Source: Plecoglossus altivelis (Eukaryota; Chordata; Actinopteri; Osmeriformes; Plecoglossidae). From it: a stretch of DNA of 64,000 bases. Position 1 is the stretch's first letter. Each line of letters starts with the position of its first letter. The stretch covers positions 5,950,684-6,014,683 of the forward strand of contig BROE01000007.1 in the NCBI GenBank assembly GCA_036571765.1, written 5' to 3'. The notes beneath the pieces are model-generated. The model saw only the letters and a list, made by a program, of their open reading frames with translations. It had not been told where the DNA came from and ran no database searches. This document shows, piece after piece, positions 52,689 through 64,000 of this stretch. Made by a program: the position numbers and the translations under genes.

Positions 52689-53697
52689 AATTGGCACCAG
52701 CTATGCTCCCGGGCTACAGTCCAGTGACTCAGGCTCTACTGGGGACCCTGTTCACCTGGGGCCTGACTGCTGCAGGAGCGGCCCTAGTCTTCATCTTCTC
52801 CAGCAGACAGGTACACTGAAGTAACTATGGCTACAGGCTTTACTGGGTTACCAGGGTTACCAGGGGCTCTGGTGTTCCCAGGTGGATCATTACGGTGATT
52901 GTGATGAAGTACAACAGTTCTGTCACAATGTTGTTTTGTGTTCATATTATTTTGTCGCAGTTGGCGTCCAGTGTTAAACAACACTTTGTTTATCCCAGAG
53001 GTGTGTTGGAGTATTTTAGGAGCTCACTGTAAATGCTCCTCATGCAGGAGCAGAGTAGAGCCAGTGGGGAACTCGTTTTACATGTCAGTTGAGCATTTTG
53101 AGATAAGAATTTGTTGGGACACTAAGCTGTGAGGAGTGAAATTCTAGAGGCTTACTGTAGATGATCGTGAGCTATTCCGAAGTGGTGTTTTCTAACATGC
53201 TTAATACATGATACAGCCTTAACACATGCTTAATAACACTGCACAGCCACGGGGAATGCATTGTCATTGTCGTGGTCATCAAGGTTAGCTGTAGATCTAC
53301 AGGGGAGACGCTCCTGGATCAGCTCTCTCTCTGCCAGTCTGCGGTCTGCGCAGGGGAGTTTGTCCAATCAGACGTAAGCGTACATCGATACGTAGACCAG
53401 ACGTACTTGAGTCATCAATACTGTACAACTGGCAGCGTTGGATGAGAGCTTCTGAGCCTTGTTCAAATAGAAAATGTAGCTTAGTAATGTGTGTGATTCA
53501 CTGGATCGACAGCTGAAGGCTCTGTTACTGCCGGTTAAGGTTGCGCGATTGACATCAAATCTATGTTTTGCTAAGCAATTCCTTTGTTCTGTCTCTGTCC
53601 TTTCTTTCCCTCCCTCCCTCCATCCCTCCTTCTCTTCATCCCTTGTTCCTCGATGCAGAAGCGGATCTTGGATGGCAGCTTGGGCTTTGCAGCCGGG
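52689..53697 (+). CDS. slc39a11: Zinc transporter ZIP11 (SLC39A11), 5' part only
   Basis: ZIP-family transporter that moves zinc into the cytosol. Exon 52689-52810 starts after TTCTAG, with the ATG at 52703. It encodes 36 residues (MLPGYSPVTQ ... FSSRQ) covering the first membrane helix. Exon 53659-53697 adds KRILDGSLGFAAG. Both match the ZIP11 N-terminus closely, including the FTWG-TAAGAALVF pattern and the same exon break as expected before RILDGSLGFAAGV. Both junctions are phase 0 with GT-AG sites. The following exon (MLAASYWSLL-type) was not found in the remaining 10 kb, which fits the very large introns of this gene. Position near sstr2 supports the call, since SSTR2 and SLC39A11 are neighbours in human. 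Confidence 0.92.
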
Positions 53698-53764
53698 GTA
53701 AGACAGTCTGGCTTTCAACCTCATGTTAGTCAGATAATGATAGACAGGCAGAGCAACACACACA

Positions 53765-54301
53765 CAGCTCACTGAAACACACACCTTCACATCAGACACA
53801 CACCTACGCATCATACACACACCTTCACATCAGACACACCTACGCATCATACACACACCTACACATCAGACACACCTACACATCATACACACACCTTCAC
53901 ATCAGACACACCTACGCATCATACACACACCTACACATCAGACACACCTACGCATCATACACACACCTACACATCAGACACACCTACGCATCATACACAC
54001 ACCTTCACATCAGACACACCTACGCATCATACACACACCTTCACATCAGACACACCTACGCATCATACACACACCTACACATCACACGCACACACCTACG
54101 CATCATACACACACCTACACATCAGGCACACACCTATGCATCAGACATACACCTACACATCATACACACACCTACACATCACACGCACACACACACACCT
54201 ACGCATCATACACACACCTACACATCATACACACACCTATGCATCAGACACACACCTACACATCATACACACACCTACACATCAGACACACACCTACACA
54301 T

Positions 54302-54340
<39 letters not shown>
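53765..54340. repeat. CACACCTACACATCA minisatellite
   Basis: About 25 degenerate units of roughly 20-22 bp, merging into a pure CA run at 54305-54337. Confidence 0.95.
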
Positions 54341-55119
54341 ACCTGTCCACCTGTCCACCATGTCCTCCACTGAACCTGTCCTCCCTCACTCAGGTGCATC
54401 AGTAGTGTGAGATGGACTACGTAACCGTTGTCAGATTGTTTGTAGCCACAGGCTTTGTTCACTGTCCAAATATCTGCCTGCGAGAGAGACAAAGATAGAG
54501 AGGGAATGTTCAAAAGTCAAAACCTTTGGGGAAAGTTTGTGGTGAGTATGTCAGAAGATTCAAATGAGTTGGACTGTTCTTTAAGCATGAATAGAACCCA
54601 GTATAGACCAGGGAGAACGGAAATAGGGAGGCAACTCTTAATTGCTATCTGGGTAAACTTTTTGTTCACCTAGCACATTAATACTCTGAGGGTCTGTAAT
54701 CCGTAAATGTAATTAGAACTCAGATTGATGAGTTTTTGAATTAGGAAGTGGTTTTCAGAACTGCCAAGTGTTTGAATGTTAGTTCTCTAAATTATAAATG
54801 CGAAGACATTTTTCTGATTATATTTTCAAGTGGTGTTTTGAAAGAACTATGAATTCCATGGGTAAGTACTTGCTCAGAATACGTTAATCAGGTAGTAATT
54901 AATGTAGGAATGAAGCTATGGTGGAGGGCATGCTTATGGTGGGTTTAGGATCTGATAGCTTGACTGATAAGGGCTTTGTGTGATGTAGAGGGATGAGGTA
55001 CTGCTCTGTGGCAGAGCAGGAGGATGCAGGTGTAACCACTCTACCTTCACCCAGACACCTTGGCTCAGCACAGAGAGAGAAGAACCACCTAGCATGACTC
55101 AGACTCAAAATGGCTCTTT

Positions 55120-55121
<2 letters not shown>

Positions 55122-55164
<43 letters not shown>

Positions 55165-55490
55165 GCACACAGACACACACACACACACACACCTGCACAC
55201 AGACACACAGACACACACCTGCACAAACACACACACACCTGCTCATAGACACACACACACCTATACACACACACACACCTGCTCACAGACACACACACAC
55301 ATACACCTACACACACCTGCACACACACACTTGCACACACACCTGGACACACACACACCTGCATACACACACACCTGCGCACACACACACACACATCTGT
55401 ACACATACACCACACACACACACCTGCCACACACACACACCTGCAAACACACACCTACACACACACACTGGGACACACACACCTGCACAC
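55122..55490. repeat. (CA)n with CACACCTGCACA interruptions
   Basis: About 370 bp of CA-rich repeat in slc39a11 intron 2. Confidence 0.95.
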
Positions 55491-55587
55491 AACCTTATAC
55501 GTCAGATGAGGTGTACCATGTTCCGTGGTTCACTCTGATCTTGCTCCCTCTTCACCTATGCGCTGGAGTTTGCTGCCTCCTTTCTCT

Positions 55588-55895
55588 TTTTCTCTCTCTA
55601 TCTCTTACTCTCTCTTACTCTTTCTCTCTCTCTCTCTCTTACTCTCTCTCTCTCTTACACTCTCTTACTCTTACTCTCTCTCTCTCTTACTCTCTCTATC
55701 TCTTACTCTCTCTTACTCTTTCTCTCTCTCTCTCTCTTACTCTCTCTTACTCTTAGTCTCTCTCTCTCTCTTACTCTCTCTTAGTCTCTTTCTCTCTTAC
55801 TCTCTCTCTCTTACTCTCTCTCTCTTACTCTTTCTCTCTCTCTTACTCTCTCTGTCTCGTTGTCTCTCACTCACCTTCTCTGTCTCTTTCTCTCC
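55588..55895. repeat. TCTCTCTTACTC repeat
   Basis: Pyrimidine-rich array of CTCTCT with regular TTACTC insertions. Confidence 0.93.
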
Positions 55896-56166
55896 CAGCT
55901 CATAGCTGAGCATTTCTCTGCTGCCTGGTCAAAGCACTGAGCCTGTTTCACCCTGGTTGTGTTTGGTCCAGCTCCAGTTTGGTCTCCCTTCCCTCCAGCC
56001 TCTCTGTAATGAGCTCAGTCTGTGCTGCATCTATAAAACCCTGCCCACCAGACCACTGTCTGGAGACACCCACCCTCAGCCTAATTGGGTGGTTTTTTAT
56101 TTATTGTAACACTGTTTAATACTTCTCCATTTATAATCAACAGTCATGTAATGAGTGGCATTAAAG

Positions 56167-56289
56167 TCCAGGGAGGGTGGAGGACAGTCCAGGGAGGCTG
56201 GAGGACAGTCCAGGGAGACTGGAGGACAGTCCAGGGAGACTGGAGGACAGTCCAGGGAGGTTGGAGGGCAGTGTAGGGAGGCTGGAGGA
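56167..56289. repeat. 21-bp minisatellite
   Basis: About six units of TCCAGGGAGGCTGGAGGACAG. The last units are diverged. Confidence 0.95.
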
Positions 56290-58154
56290 CTTGACTGGCT
56301 CAGCAGGAGAGCGGTTCAGGGCTTACTGGGTCATCCCTGTGTCCCTGACAGGACAGAGAGCTCTGGATCTTTAAAGCTGCTTCAGGTGGCTAAATCTGAC
56401 TGGTTATTAATGGCTGGAAAGAAGTGACAATATTGTGTGTCCCTGCCTGATCATAAGTGACAGGATGACACCCATAGTTGACAACCTTGCCAGATGACAG
56501 GTCTGTTATTGACCGAAGTAAATTGACTTCGGTGAAGCACTCTTGGTCTCATGGTAGGTCCCTCTAATGAGCTGGGGGCCAGAGTTTGATACCTGCTGAG
56601 AGGTGGCTACAGCAAGCCATGCCCCTGTGCATGGACTGGAGAGTTCTCAGCCTTGCCATGCAGGCCGTCTCACGAATGTGACTGATTGAGATGTCACCTC
56701 CCTGAGCACACATCCATTGATGAGGATGTCAGTTCCACTGTTGATTTGAATATAGATACGTCATTTCAAACTGATTTCTAAACCGACGACTGACACAGGG
56801 CCTAGTCCTCTATCCACCAGCCTTGTATCTGTGTGGGTCGCCCAGAGAGATGGAATGAAGCTATTTTCTTCAGGTAACAGATGTGCCAATTTGTCATTTT
56901 GTTAATTTTAGGTTTTATACGCTCGCTTTCCTCTCTGCTTTGGTTTGGTTTTCCTGTCATTTCCATAAACCCTGGCTGTTCAGAGTGTATCCACCCAGCT
57001 GTTCACACACACTGCTGGATAACCATGGAGACCGACAGGGTTTAGGACAGATAGGATTTTCTTTTTTCTTTCAGAAAGTTGTTTAAATGAAATCATTTGC
57101 GACCTTGTTGAATACAGCATCGTTTCCTCTAACCTTCAGCAGGGACCGATTGATTAGACGTTAGAACGCGTCTGCTTCCATTGATTTTTTCATGATTGGA
57201 TTCTTCCTGAACCAGATACAGGGACGATCGCACATAGTCCTTTTTGATATGTCGAACATGCATGAAGCAATTATGCCGTTCGCATGAAAAGGTATTTATG
57301 TGAGCGAATCGCTGATGGTGTTTTCTGAATGAGGTGGAGGAAATGTAGGCAGAGTTGAAGAAAACCGAATTCGAGTATTTTCATCCGTCCTTGTGCTGGA
57401 AGTTGAAGTGCTTGTCTAAACAGGATGATATCATATCCTTACGCTCTGGGAGAAGTCGGGCCGTGGCCTTTTCTGCAGCTTAAACAGCCATCCGGTTGAC
57501 ATGAAGATAGAAAGAATGACGCAATACTCACTTTCGAAATCAAAACAATTTTAATACCTAGTCTCTTTATGGGGTTCAGAGATAACTTTTGTTAGCGAAA
57601 ACATAATATGCTAACGTCAGACTGGGTTTGTTGGAGATCTGTAGGGGGAGGGCGTGTGTTTTTACTGCTATCTACTGAACCAACTACAATCTGCTCGGGG
57701 GGGAAAAGGCAACAGAACATCTCTAATCGAATTAGTATTCCAGGCTCCGATACGATCCGTTGTTTTTAACGTGTTTTCATGGCGTCCCCAGGTCACCTGA
57801 CCTGCCTCCAGCACCGTGGTTTGTTGATTAAGTTAATTTTAGATAGCGGAAAATAGAACGTCTTTGACGGATCCCAGTTTGCCCGACTGCCATGACTTAA
57901 ACTCGGTGACTTCAACTCCGTGCGTCAGAAGCAAGTCCACGCGTGGTAGCTGTGGGGTTACTTCTGTGTCTGCCACACCAATCCACCCAGGGGCTGATCC
58001 ATTTGGGTTATGGGTTAGCGTTGGTTCTGATCCCAGATGTGTCCCGCAAGGAGACACTCAACACTCGAATGCAAATTGTAGTTGTTCACGTCACACCGTC
58101 ATCTTGGATATTCCGTGACTCGTCTCCGTCGGTATTAATCCCAGGTTCTGCCTG

Positions 58155-59400
58155 TGGCTTTTGTCTGGTGATGTTATGCCTACACATTCTGTGTTGATAT
58201 TTGACAGTATCGTTTGCTTTCTGAAGCGTCGCTCTTGGGAGTAAACAAACGACGAGTTGGAATAAGAAAGGCAAAGTCGTAGTGCTTGAGATGAACGCTT
58301 GAAAAGATAGAAATCAGCTGCTCTTACGCGTACTTCCTTCAATGTTTCACTGGATCTTCTGAGGAGATCGTAGCCGGCACCCAGAAATACAGTCTGTACG
58401 TGTTCAGACTGGCAGAATCCCAAGGGTAGCACACTGCTCTTCTTTGACCTTTCTTCAGTTTACATGACCTTATCGGCAGCAGACCTCCCCTGCCTCTGTA
58501 AACAAAACAATCATTTGAAGAGTTTTTATTTTTTTCTCCAAGTGGAACCGTGTCAGTTTTTTCCACATTCTATATTACTAGACAATACCTCTGGGCATGA
58601 ATGAAATTCGAATCAGCATTACCGTTTTATTTAAAGAATTCTCGGAGCCACATCATAGGCCTTGGTTTAGATATTGATTGGATGGAACATTTTCTCCTTG
58701 GGTCTACAACATGTACGGCCTTGAGTTAATTACCTAGAGGTTCGACCTTGTCTTGATAGTGAAATATGCTGTCGATACGTTCAGCCTCTCACTGAGCCAC
58801 TATAAACATATATAGCTCCCTGTGACAAGTTTGTTCTCATACACTTTCTCTGCTAAGGGGGGTGGGGGGTTGGGGGGCGGGGTGGGGGCTGGTGGAGGGG
58901 GGGCTTGGATGGATGGGGGGAGTGAGGGAGGGGGGGGAGAGCAGAACCTACTGAGCAGGATGGGAACACATCAAGATGGCTTCTGACATTACAGGGATGC
59001 ATCTAGAGCAGGCCTCAACCACCTTCAACCGCTTTTTAAATGGGCCAGTCTATCTCATCCATCAGTTGCATCCAGCTCACATTGACGTCTCCTCCCCCAG
59101 AATCGTGATGTCACGAATCTCTCCTCTAACCGCTCGGTTGGCCCTGCAGGCAGACATTTGGATATCCTGTCCTCTGATGTCACCATCAAACCAAATGAAC
59201 GAGGGGGTTTTTGCCCTGCTTGTCCAAAGCATGTGCGTCCCAGCAGGTTAGCCCAGCCAGCTTAGGCACCGTGTATCGGTGAGGGTTCAGCCCTCGCCAT
59301 CCTGACTGAAGCTCTGGTGATTGGACATGATTGCTCGGTCTCAGGCTCAGGCCCGGGACTCGTTCCAGTGCTGCACGGACCCGGTGCTGCTGGAGCAGGT
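58155..59400. repeat. Left copy of a ~1.24-kb duplication flanking the gap
   Basis: Nearly identical to 60306-61549 (offset 2151 at the left end, 2149 at the right). Differences cluster in a G-rich tract near 58855-58965. It ends exactly at the first N. Confidence 0.95.
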
Positions 59401-60305
59401 NNNNNNNNNNNNNNNNNNNNNNNNNNNNNNNNNNNNNNNNNNNNNNNNNNNNNNNNNNNNNNNNNNNNNNNNNNNNNNNNNNNNNNNNNNNNNNNNNNNN
59501 NNNNNNNNNNNNNNNNNNNNNNNNNNNNNNNNNNNNNNNNNNNNNNNNNNNNNNNNNNNNNNNNNNNNNNNNNNNNNNNNNNNNNNNNNNNNNNNNNNNN
59601 NNNNNNNNNNNNNNNNNNNNNNNNNNNNNNNNNNNNNNNNNNNNNNNNNNNNNNNNNNNNNNNNNNNNNNNNNNNNNNNNNNNNNNNNNNNNNNNNNNNN
59701 NNNNNNNNNNNNNNNNNNNNNNNNNNNNNNNNNNNNNNNNNNNNNNNNNNNNNNNNNNNNNNNNNNNNNNNNNNNNNNNNNNNNNNNNNNNNNNNNNNNN
59801 NNNNNNNNNNNNNNNNNNNNNNNNNNNNNNNNNNNNNNNNNNNNNNNNNNNNNNNNNNNNNNNNNNNNNNNNNNNNNNNNNNNNNNNNNNNNNNNNNNNN
59901 NNNNNNNNNNNNNNNNNNNNNNNNNNNNNNNNNNNNNNNNNNNNNNNNNNNNNNNNNNNNNNNNNNNNNNNNNNNNNNNNNNNNNNNNNNNNNNNNNNNN
60001 NNNNNNNNNNNNNNNNNNNNNNNNNNNNNNNNNNNNNNNNNNNNNNNNNNNNNNNNNNNNNNNNNNNNNNNNNNNNNNNNNNNNNNNNNNNNNNNNNNNN
60101 NNNNNNNNNNNNNNNNNNNNNNNNNNNNNNNNNNNNNNNNNNNNNNNNNNNNNNNNNNNNNNNNNNNNNNNNNNNNNNNNNNNNNNNNNNNNNNNNNNNN
60201 NNNNNNNNNNNNNNNNNNNNNNNNNNNNNNNNNNNNNNNNNNNNNNNNNNNNNNNNNNNNNNNNNNNNNNNNNNNNNNNNNNNNNNNNNNNNNNNNNNNN
60301 NNNNN
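59401..60305. other. Assembly gap (905 N)
   Basis: Unresolved bases. Every reading frame drawn through it is meaningless. Confidence 1.
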
Positions 60306-61549
60306 TGGCTTTTGTCTGGTGATGTTATGCCTACACATTCTGTGTTGATATTTGACAGTATCGTTTGCTTTCTGAAGCGTCGCTCTTGGGAGTAAACAAA
60401 CGACGAGTTGGAATAAGAAAGGCAAAGTCGTAGTGCTTGAGATGAACGCTTGAAAAGATAGAAATCAGCTGCTCTTACGCGTACTTCCTTCAATGTTTCA
60501 CTGGATCTTCTGAGGAGATCGTAGCCGGCACCCAGAAATACAGTCTGTACGTGTTCAGACTGGCAGAATCCCAAGGGTAGCACACTGCTCTTCTTTGACC
60601 TTTCTTCAGTTTACATGACCTTATCGGCAGCAGACCTCCCCTGCCTCTGTAAACAAAACAATCATTTGAAGAGTTTTTATTTTTTTCTCCAAGTGGAACC
60701 GTGTCAGTTTTTTCCACATTCTATATTACTAGACAATACCTCTGGGCATGAATGAAATTCGAATCAGCATTACCGTTTTATTTAAAGAATTCTCGGAGCC
60801 ACATCATAGGCCTTGGTTTAGATATTGATTGGATGGAACATTTTCTCCTTGGGTCTACAACATGTACGGCCTTGAGTTAATTACCTAGAGGTTCGACCTT
60901 GTCTTGATAGTGAAATATGCTGTCGATACGTTCAGCCTCTCACTGAGCCACTATAAACATATATAGCTCCCTGTGACAAGTTTGTTCTCATACACTTTCT
61001 GCTTGCTAGGGGGGTGGGTGGGGGGGGGGGGTGGAGGGGGGGGGGGGTGGTGGGGGTTTGGTGGTTTGGGAGGGAGGGATGGGGGACAAGAACTCTACTG
61101 ACAGTGATGGCGAACACATCAGAGATGGCTTCTGACATTACAGGGATGCATCTAGAGCAGGCCTCAACCACCTTCAACCGCTTTTTAAATGGGCCAGTCT
61201 ATCTCATCCATCAGTTGCATCCAGCTCACATTGACGTCTCCTCCCCCAGAATCGTGATGTCACGAATCTCTCCTCTAACCGCTCGGTTGGCCCTGCAGGC
61301 AGACATTTGGATATCCTGTCCTCTGATGTCACCATCAAACCAAATGAACGAGGGGGTTTTTGCCCTGCTTGTCCAAAGCATGTGCGTCCCAGCAGGTTAG
61401 CCCAGCCAGCTTAGGCACCGTGTATCGGTGAGGGTTCAGCCCTCGCCATCCTGACTGAAGCTCTGGTGATTGGACATGATTGCTCGGTCTCAGGCTCAGG
61501 CCCGGGACTCGTTCCAGTGCTGCACGGACCCGGTGCTGCTGGAGCAGGT
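60306..61549. repeat. Right copy of the ~1.24-kb duplication flanking the gap
   Basis: Begins at the first base after the N run with sequence already present at 58155 and matches through to the base where the left copy ended. After that, new unique sequence continues. This is the pattern of two overlapping contigs that were not merged. Confidence 0.95.
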
Positions 61550-61707
61550 GGTCGGGCCTGGCTTTACGGGGGAGCAGCAGCGAGGGGGCCATCCGCTCGG
61601 AGTGCCTCCTCGTGTGATTGGACGAGCCTCCCCGAGCAACGCTAGTTCGACCGCCAGAGGAAGGTGATTGGTGTGATGATACCCTCTCTAACTTGATCAG
61701 AGTGACG

Positions 61708-61742
61708 GGGGGCGAGACGGGGGGCGAGACGGGGGGGGGGGT
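61708..61742. repeat. GAGACGGGGGGC short tandem repeat
   Basis: Three 13-14-bp units ending in a run of at least 10 G. Confidence 0.85.
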
Positions 61743-62447
61743 TCCTCCCTGGCCAGCCGTGCTGATTGGCTCCACTAACGTGGGGGAGATATTGGGTTTG
61801 TGAGGGCCAGGAGGAGGGGGGAGATTGGGAGTGCAGGTGTAAAGCTGGTGGCAGCAAGGTGGACAGAGGGTGGAGAGGTAAGAGAGTTGAAGGAACAGAG
61901 AGATGAGCTCAGGAGTGTCGAGGAGAGATATTGAATCAGGTCACAAGGTACCTGTAGAATCATTGGTCTGTAGTGCCCTAACCCTTTGGGTAGCCATCAA
62001 GACAGTTGGAGCATGTGATCTATATAGATTGTGTTTTGTTTCCAGAGAGATAAGGATAGATTGAAAGAGAGGTTGGGAGTTGAAAGATCAACCAGACTCA
62101 ATATTGTGATTAACTCTCAGTCAGTTGTCCTCTTGCAGAATTACTTTTCTTTTCACGGCGATGCTGTAATGTGGATTGTAGAGCTGTCAATCAATCGCAC
62201 GAATCAATACCTCCATTCCTCCATCCTTCCGCCTCTACTGGGATCAGTGCAGAGCCGGACCCTGATTAGCATTTAAGTGCTCAGCTGAAACTGATCTTAT
62301 CTGTGTGGTGTCGGAGCCCAGGAGAGCAGGTCGGTGCCTGAGTGTCGATGGAGGACTGATTATGCTGCGACACGGGTGCGACCACTTAGCTCCACGGTGT
62401 CAGATGACAGACTGCGTGTCTGTCTCTGGGACGGTGCAGGTGGAGGT

Positions 62448-62640
62448 ACGTGGGGGGTGCGGGTGGGGGAGGGTGGAGTTGGAGGAGGACAGGGGTATAG
62501 GAGAAGGGAAGGAGGGAGGCGGAGGGGGAAGAGGAGGAGGAGGAGGAGGAGGAGAGAGAGGGGTGGGTTAGGAGGGAGGGAGTGAGGGAGAGGGGGGAAG
62601 GAGAGGGGGGGAAGGAGGAGCAGGAAGGGAGAGGTGGAGG
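62448..62640. repeat. Polypurine GGA-rich tract
   Basis: Nearly pure G/A plus strand with (GGA)n near 62532-62556. Confidence 0.9.
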
Positions 62641-63511
62641 GGTGGACTTGCTGAGTGAGAAGACAAGCTGTTAACAGAGCTGTAATTGTCCCAGGATGCA
62701 CTGCAGCGTGTAGGCTTCCTTCCTGCCAGCTCACCCTGTGTAGCGGACAAGCAAAGTGATTACCGGAGTGTCTGGAGACGTTTCAATCAGGTGTCTGCTT
62801 GATGGCAGCTTTCTAATGGCAAAGTGAAGGCAGGGAAAGCACACAGAACCACTGCTATCTCCATTAGATGGTCATGATAGGTTACCTGGTCTTTGGAGAA
62901 CATCTGAGGTCAGATTATCTATACGAGCCTTCCAAGAGGATCTCGCTGTCCTTTACAGTGAAGTTAGTCTTTCAAACCCCGTCATTGTCATTGTACAGGC
63001 TCCATAGGTGTCGTACCCAGGTTCATTAGATCCGTAACACATAGCGTGATCAGCAATGATCTTTTAGGATTGCCGTAAATCCCACAGTCTGTAGCAGGCA
63101 TTAATGTCTGAATTGTCGATGGCATCACATGGAATAGAATCACTATGTTGGTTGCAGAAAAAATGTCAAATACCGCTTGACCCGAACTATCAAAAGAATC
63201 AGCCAGTCGTGAATATGAATGACCTTCACACCAGGGGGCCGTCTTGCTTGCCTAAAGCTCTTCATGTCTTACTGGAGGGAATTGGACCATTTGGAGTGTC
63301 CTCCATCCACAAGACTGGCTGTTGCAAAACTCTATAATTATGCAGATGTTAGTGTGACACTTCCAATAACCCGGAGCCCTGTGGAGTTTAACACTAATTA
63401 ATCGCATTACTGGAGAGTTTGGAATGTGCTAATGGGTTGACTGCCGGGGTGAGAGAGGAGTGAGTGGGGATGGAGTGATGGAAGTATGCATAGAATCTAT
63501 GCCATAGATAG

Positions 63512-63625
63512 AGCGAGTGGGAGAGAGAGAAAGAGAGAGGGGGGGAGAGAGGGAGAGAGCAAGAGGGGGAGGGAAAGAGAGAGGCAGAGAGAGAGAGGGA
63601 GGGAGAGAGAGGGAGAAGAGGGGGA
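63512..63625. repeat. (GA)n-rich tract
   Basis: GAGAGAGG-type polypurine run. A complementary (CT)n tract lies at 63752-63785. Confidence 0.9.
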
Positions 63626-64000
63626 TGGAGGAACGGCAGTGATGACAGGAAGAGGGAAAGAAGGAAGGAAGATAGGGCTTGTTTTATGGGAACAATGTCT
63701 TTGGCTTGTTACGAATGAGTATAAAGGCTGATCTTTTCTTTCGTCCTTTCTTTCTCTCTCTCTCTCTCTCTCTCTCTCCCCTTCTCTTTCATTCTCACGC
63801 GCTCCTCTCATAATTGCATCCTGTGAAGCCATACATGGATCCCTGATCAGTCTGCCATTCAGCATCACATGGCTCAGTCGCCCTGTAATCAGTCTCGTTG
63901 TTGACTTTGTGCTGTCAGCTGTAATTGCTTTCTGAAACCGCTCTTATCACCTCATTAAACTTTATATGGATCCACCAATCAGAGTTCCTCTTGTTGCAGT

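Larger units (their letters stand above)
53698..64000 (+). other. slc39a11 intron 2 (incomplete)
   Basis: No further slc39a11 exon or other gene recognised. It is filled by the repeats listed below, a gap with duplicated flanks, and unique sequence. Confidence 0.6.

Noticed and set aside
55089..55905. Frames of up to 220 codons (HTHT, SLSLSL, VCVCV)
   Set aside because: Pure translation of CA and CT repeats in slc39a11 intron 2.
56540..56640. Possible tRNA-derived SINE head (GGTCTCATGGTAGG ... GTTTGATACC)
   Set aside because: The A/B box match is poor and no tail or second copy was noticed. A repeat-library search would decide.
59186..60583. Frames of 333-465 codons across the gap
   Set aside because: Composed mainly of unknown residues from 905 N.
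58155..61549. A genuine segmental duplication in slc39a11
   Set aside because: The copies abut the gap with exactly shared end points and differ mainly in poly(G), which fits an unmerged contig overlap better.
63980..64000. TTGTTGCAG|T at the window end as the slc39a11 exon 3 acceptor
   Set aside because: Only one base follows, and the expected exon starts with a G (VMLAASY-type), so it cannot be supported.

Overview
The window is nuclear DNA from a teleost fish, order not determined. All genes are vertebrate families with GT-AG introns and compact fish-sized gene structures. A 953-bp non-autonomous hAT element has a terminal repeat that I recall as common in ray-finned fish, and simple repeats are extremely dense. 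The gene order lipase - ankrd22 - stambpl1 - acta2 matches the human 10q23 block, and sstr2 next to slc39a11 matches human 17q. No virus, phage, CRISPR, plasmid or prokaryotic content was seen.

Layout: (1) 540-6843 (+), a complete nine-exon acid/gastric-type lipase. (2) 7696-10601 (-), complete ankrd22 in six exons, tail-to-tail with the lipase. (3) 14619-20443 (+), stambpl1, a K63-specific JAMM deubiquitinase in ten coding exons, with one base apparently missing at the exon 2/3 junction. (4) 23607-27216 (-), complete acta2 in eight coding exons, tail-to-tail with stambpl1. (5) 27217-37725, no firm gene: CArG-box candidates behind acta2, many low-complexity tracts, and one orphan open exon-like segment on the minus strand. 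(6) 37726-39756 (-), sstr2, unusually split by two introns. (7) 46714-47769 (-), an intronless, divergent somatostatin-receptor-like GPCR in tandem with sstr2. (8) 51.5 kb to the window end (+), the 5' part of slc39a11 (ZIP11): a probable non-coding first exon, two coding exons, then about 10 kb of intron. An assembly gap of 905 N (59401-60305) is flanked by two copies of the same ~1.24-kb sequence, most likely an assembly artefact.

The genes do not form an operon or a single pathway; they are a conserved vertebrate neighbourhood. I did not find a new enzymatic or defence system. The most unusual pattern is at splice junctions. In two neighbouring genes (lipase exon 2, stambpl1 exon 4) a minisatellite has grown out of the exon end, so the true 5' splice site is followed by a ladder of near-identical decoy donors. 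Several 3' splice sites sit directly on (TG)n, (CA)n or (CT)n tracts. A 108-bp perfect palindrome and a 38-bp (AAT)n/(ATT)n palindrome are also present.
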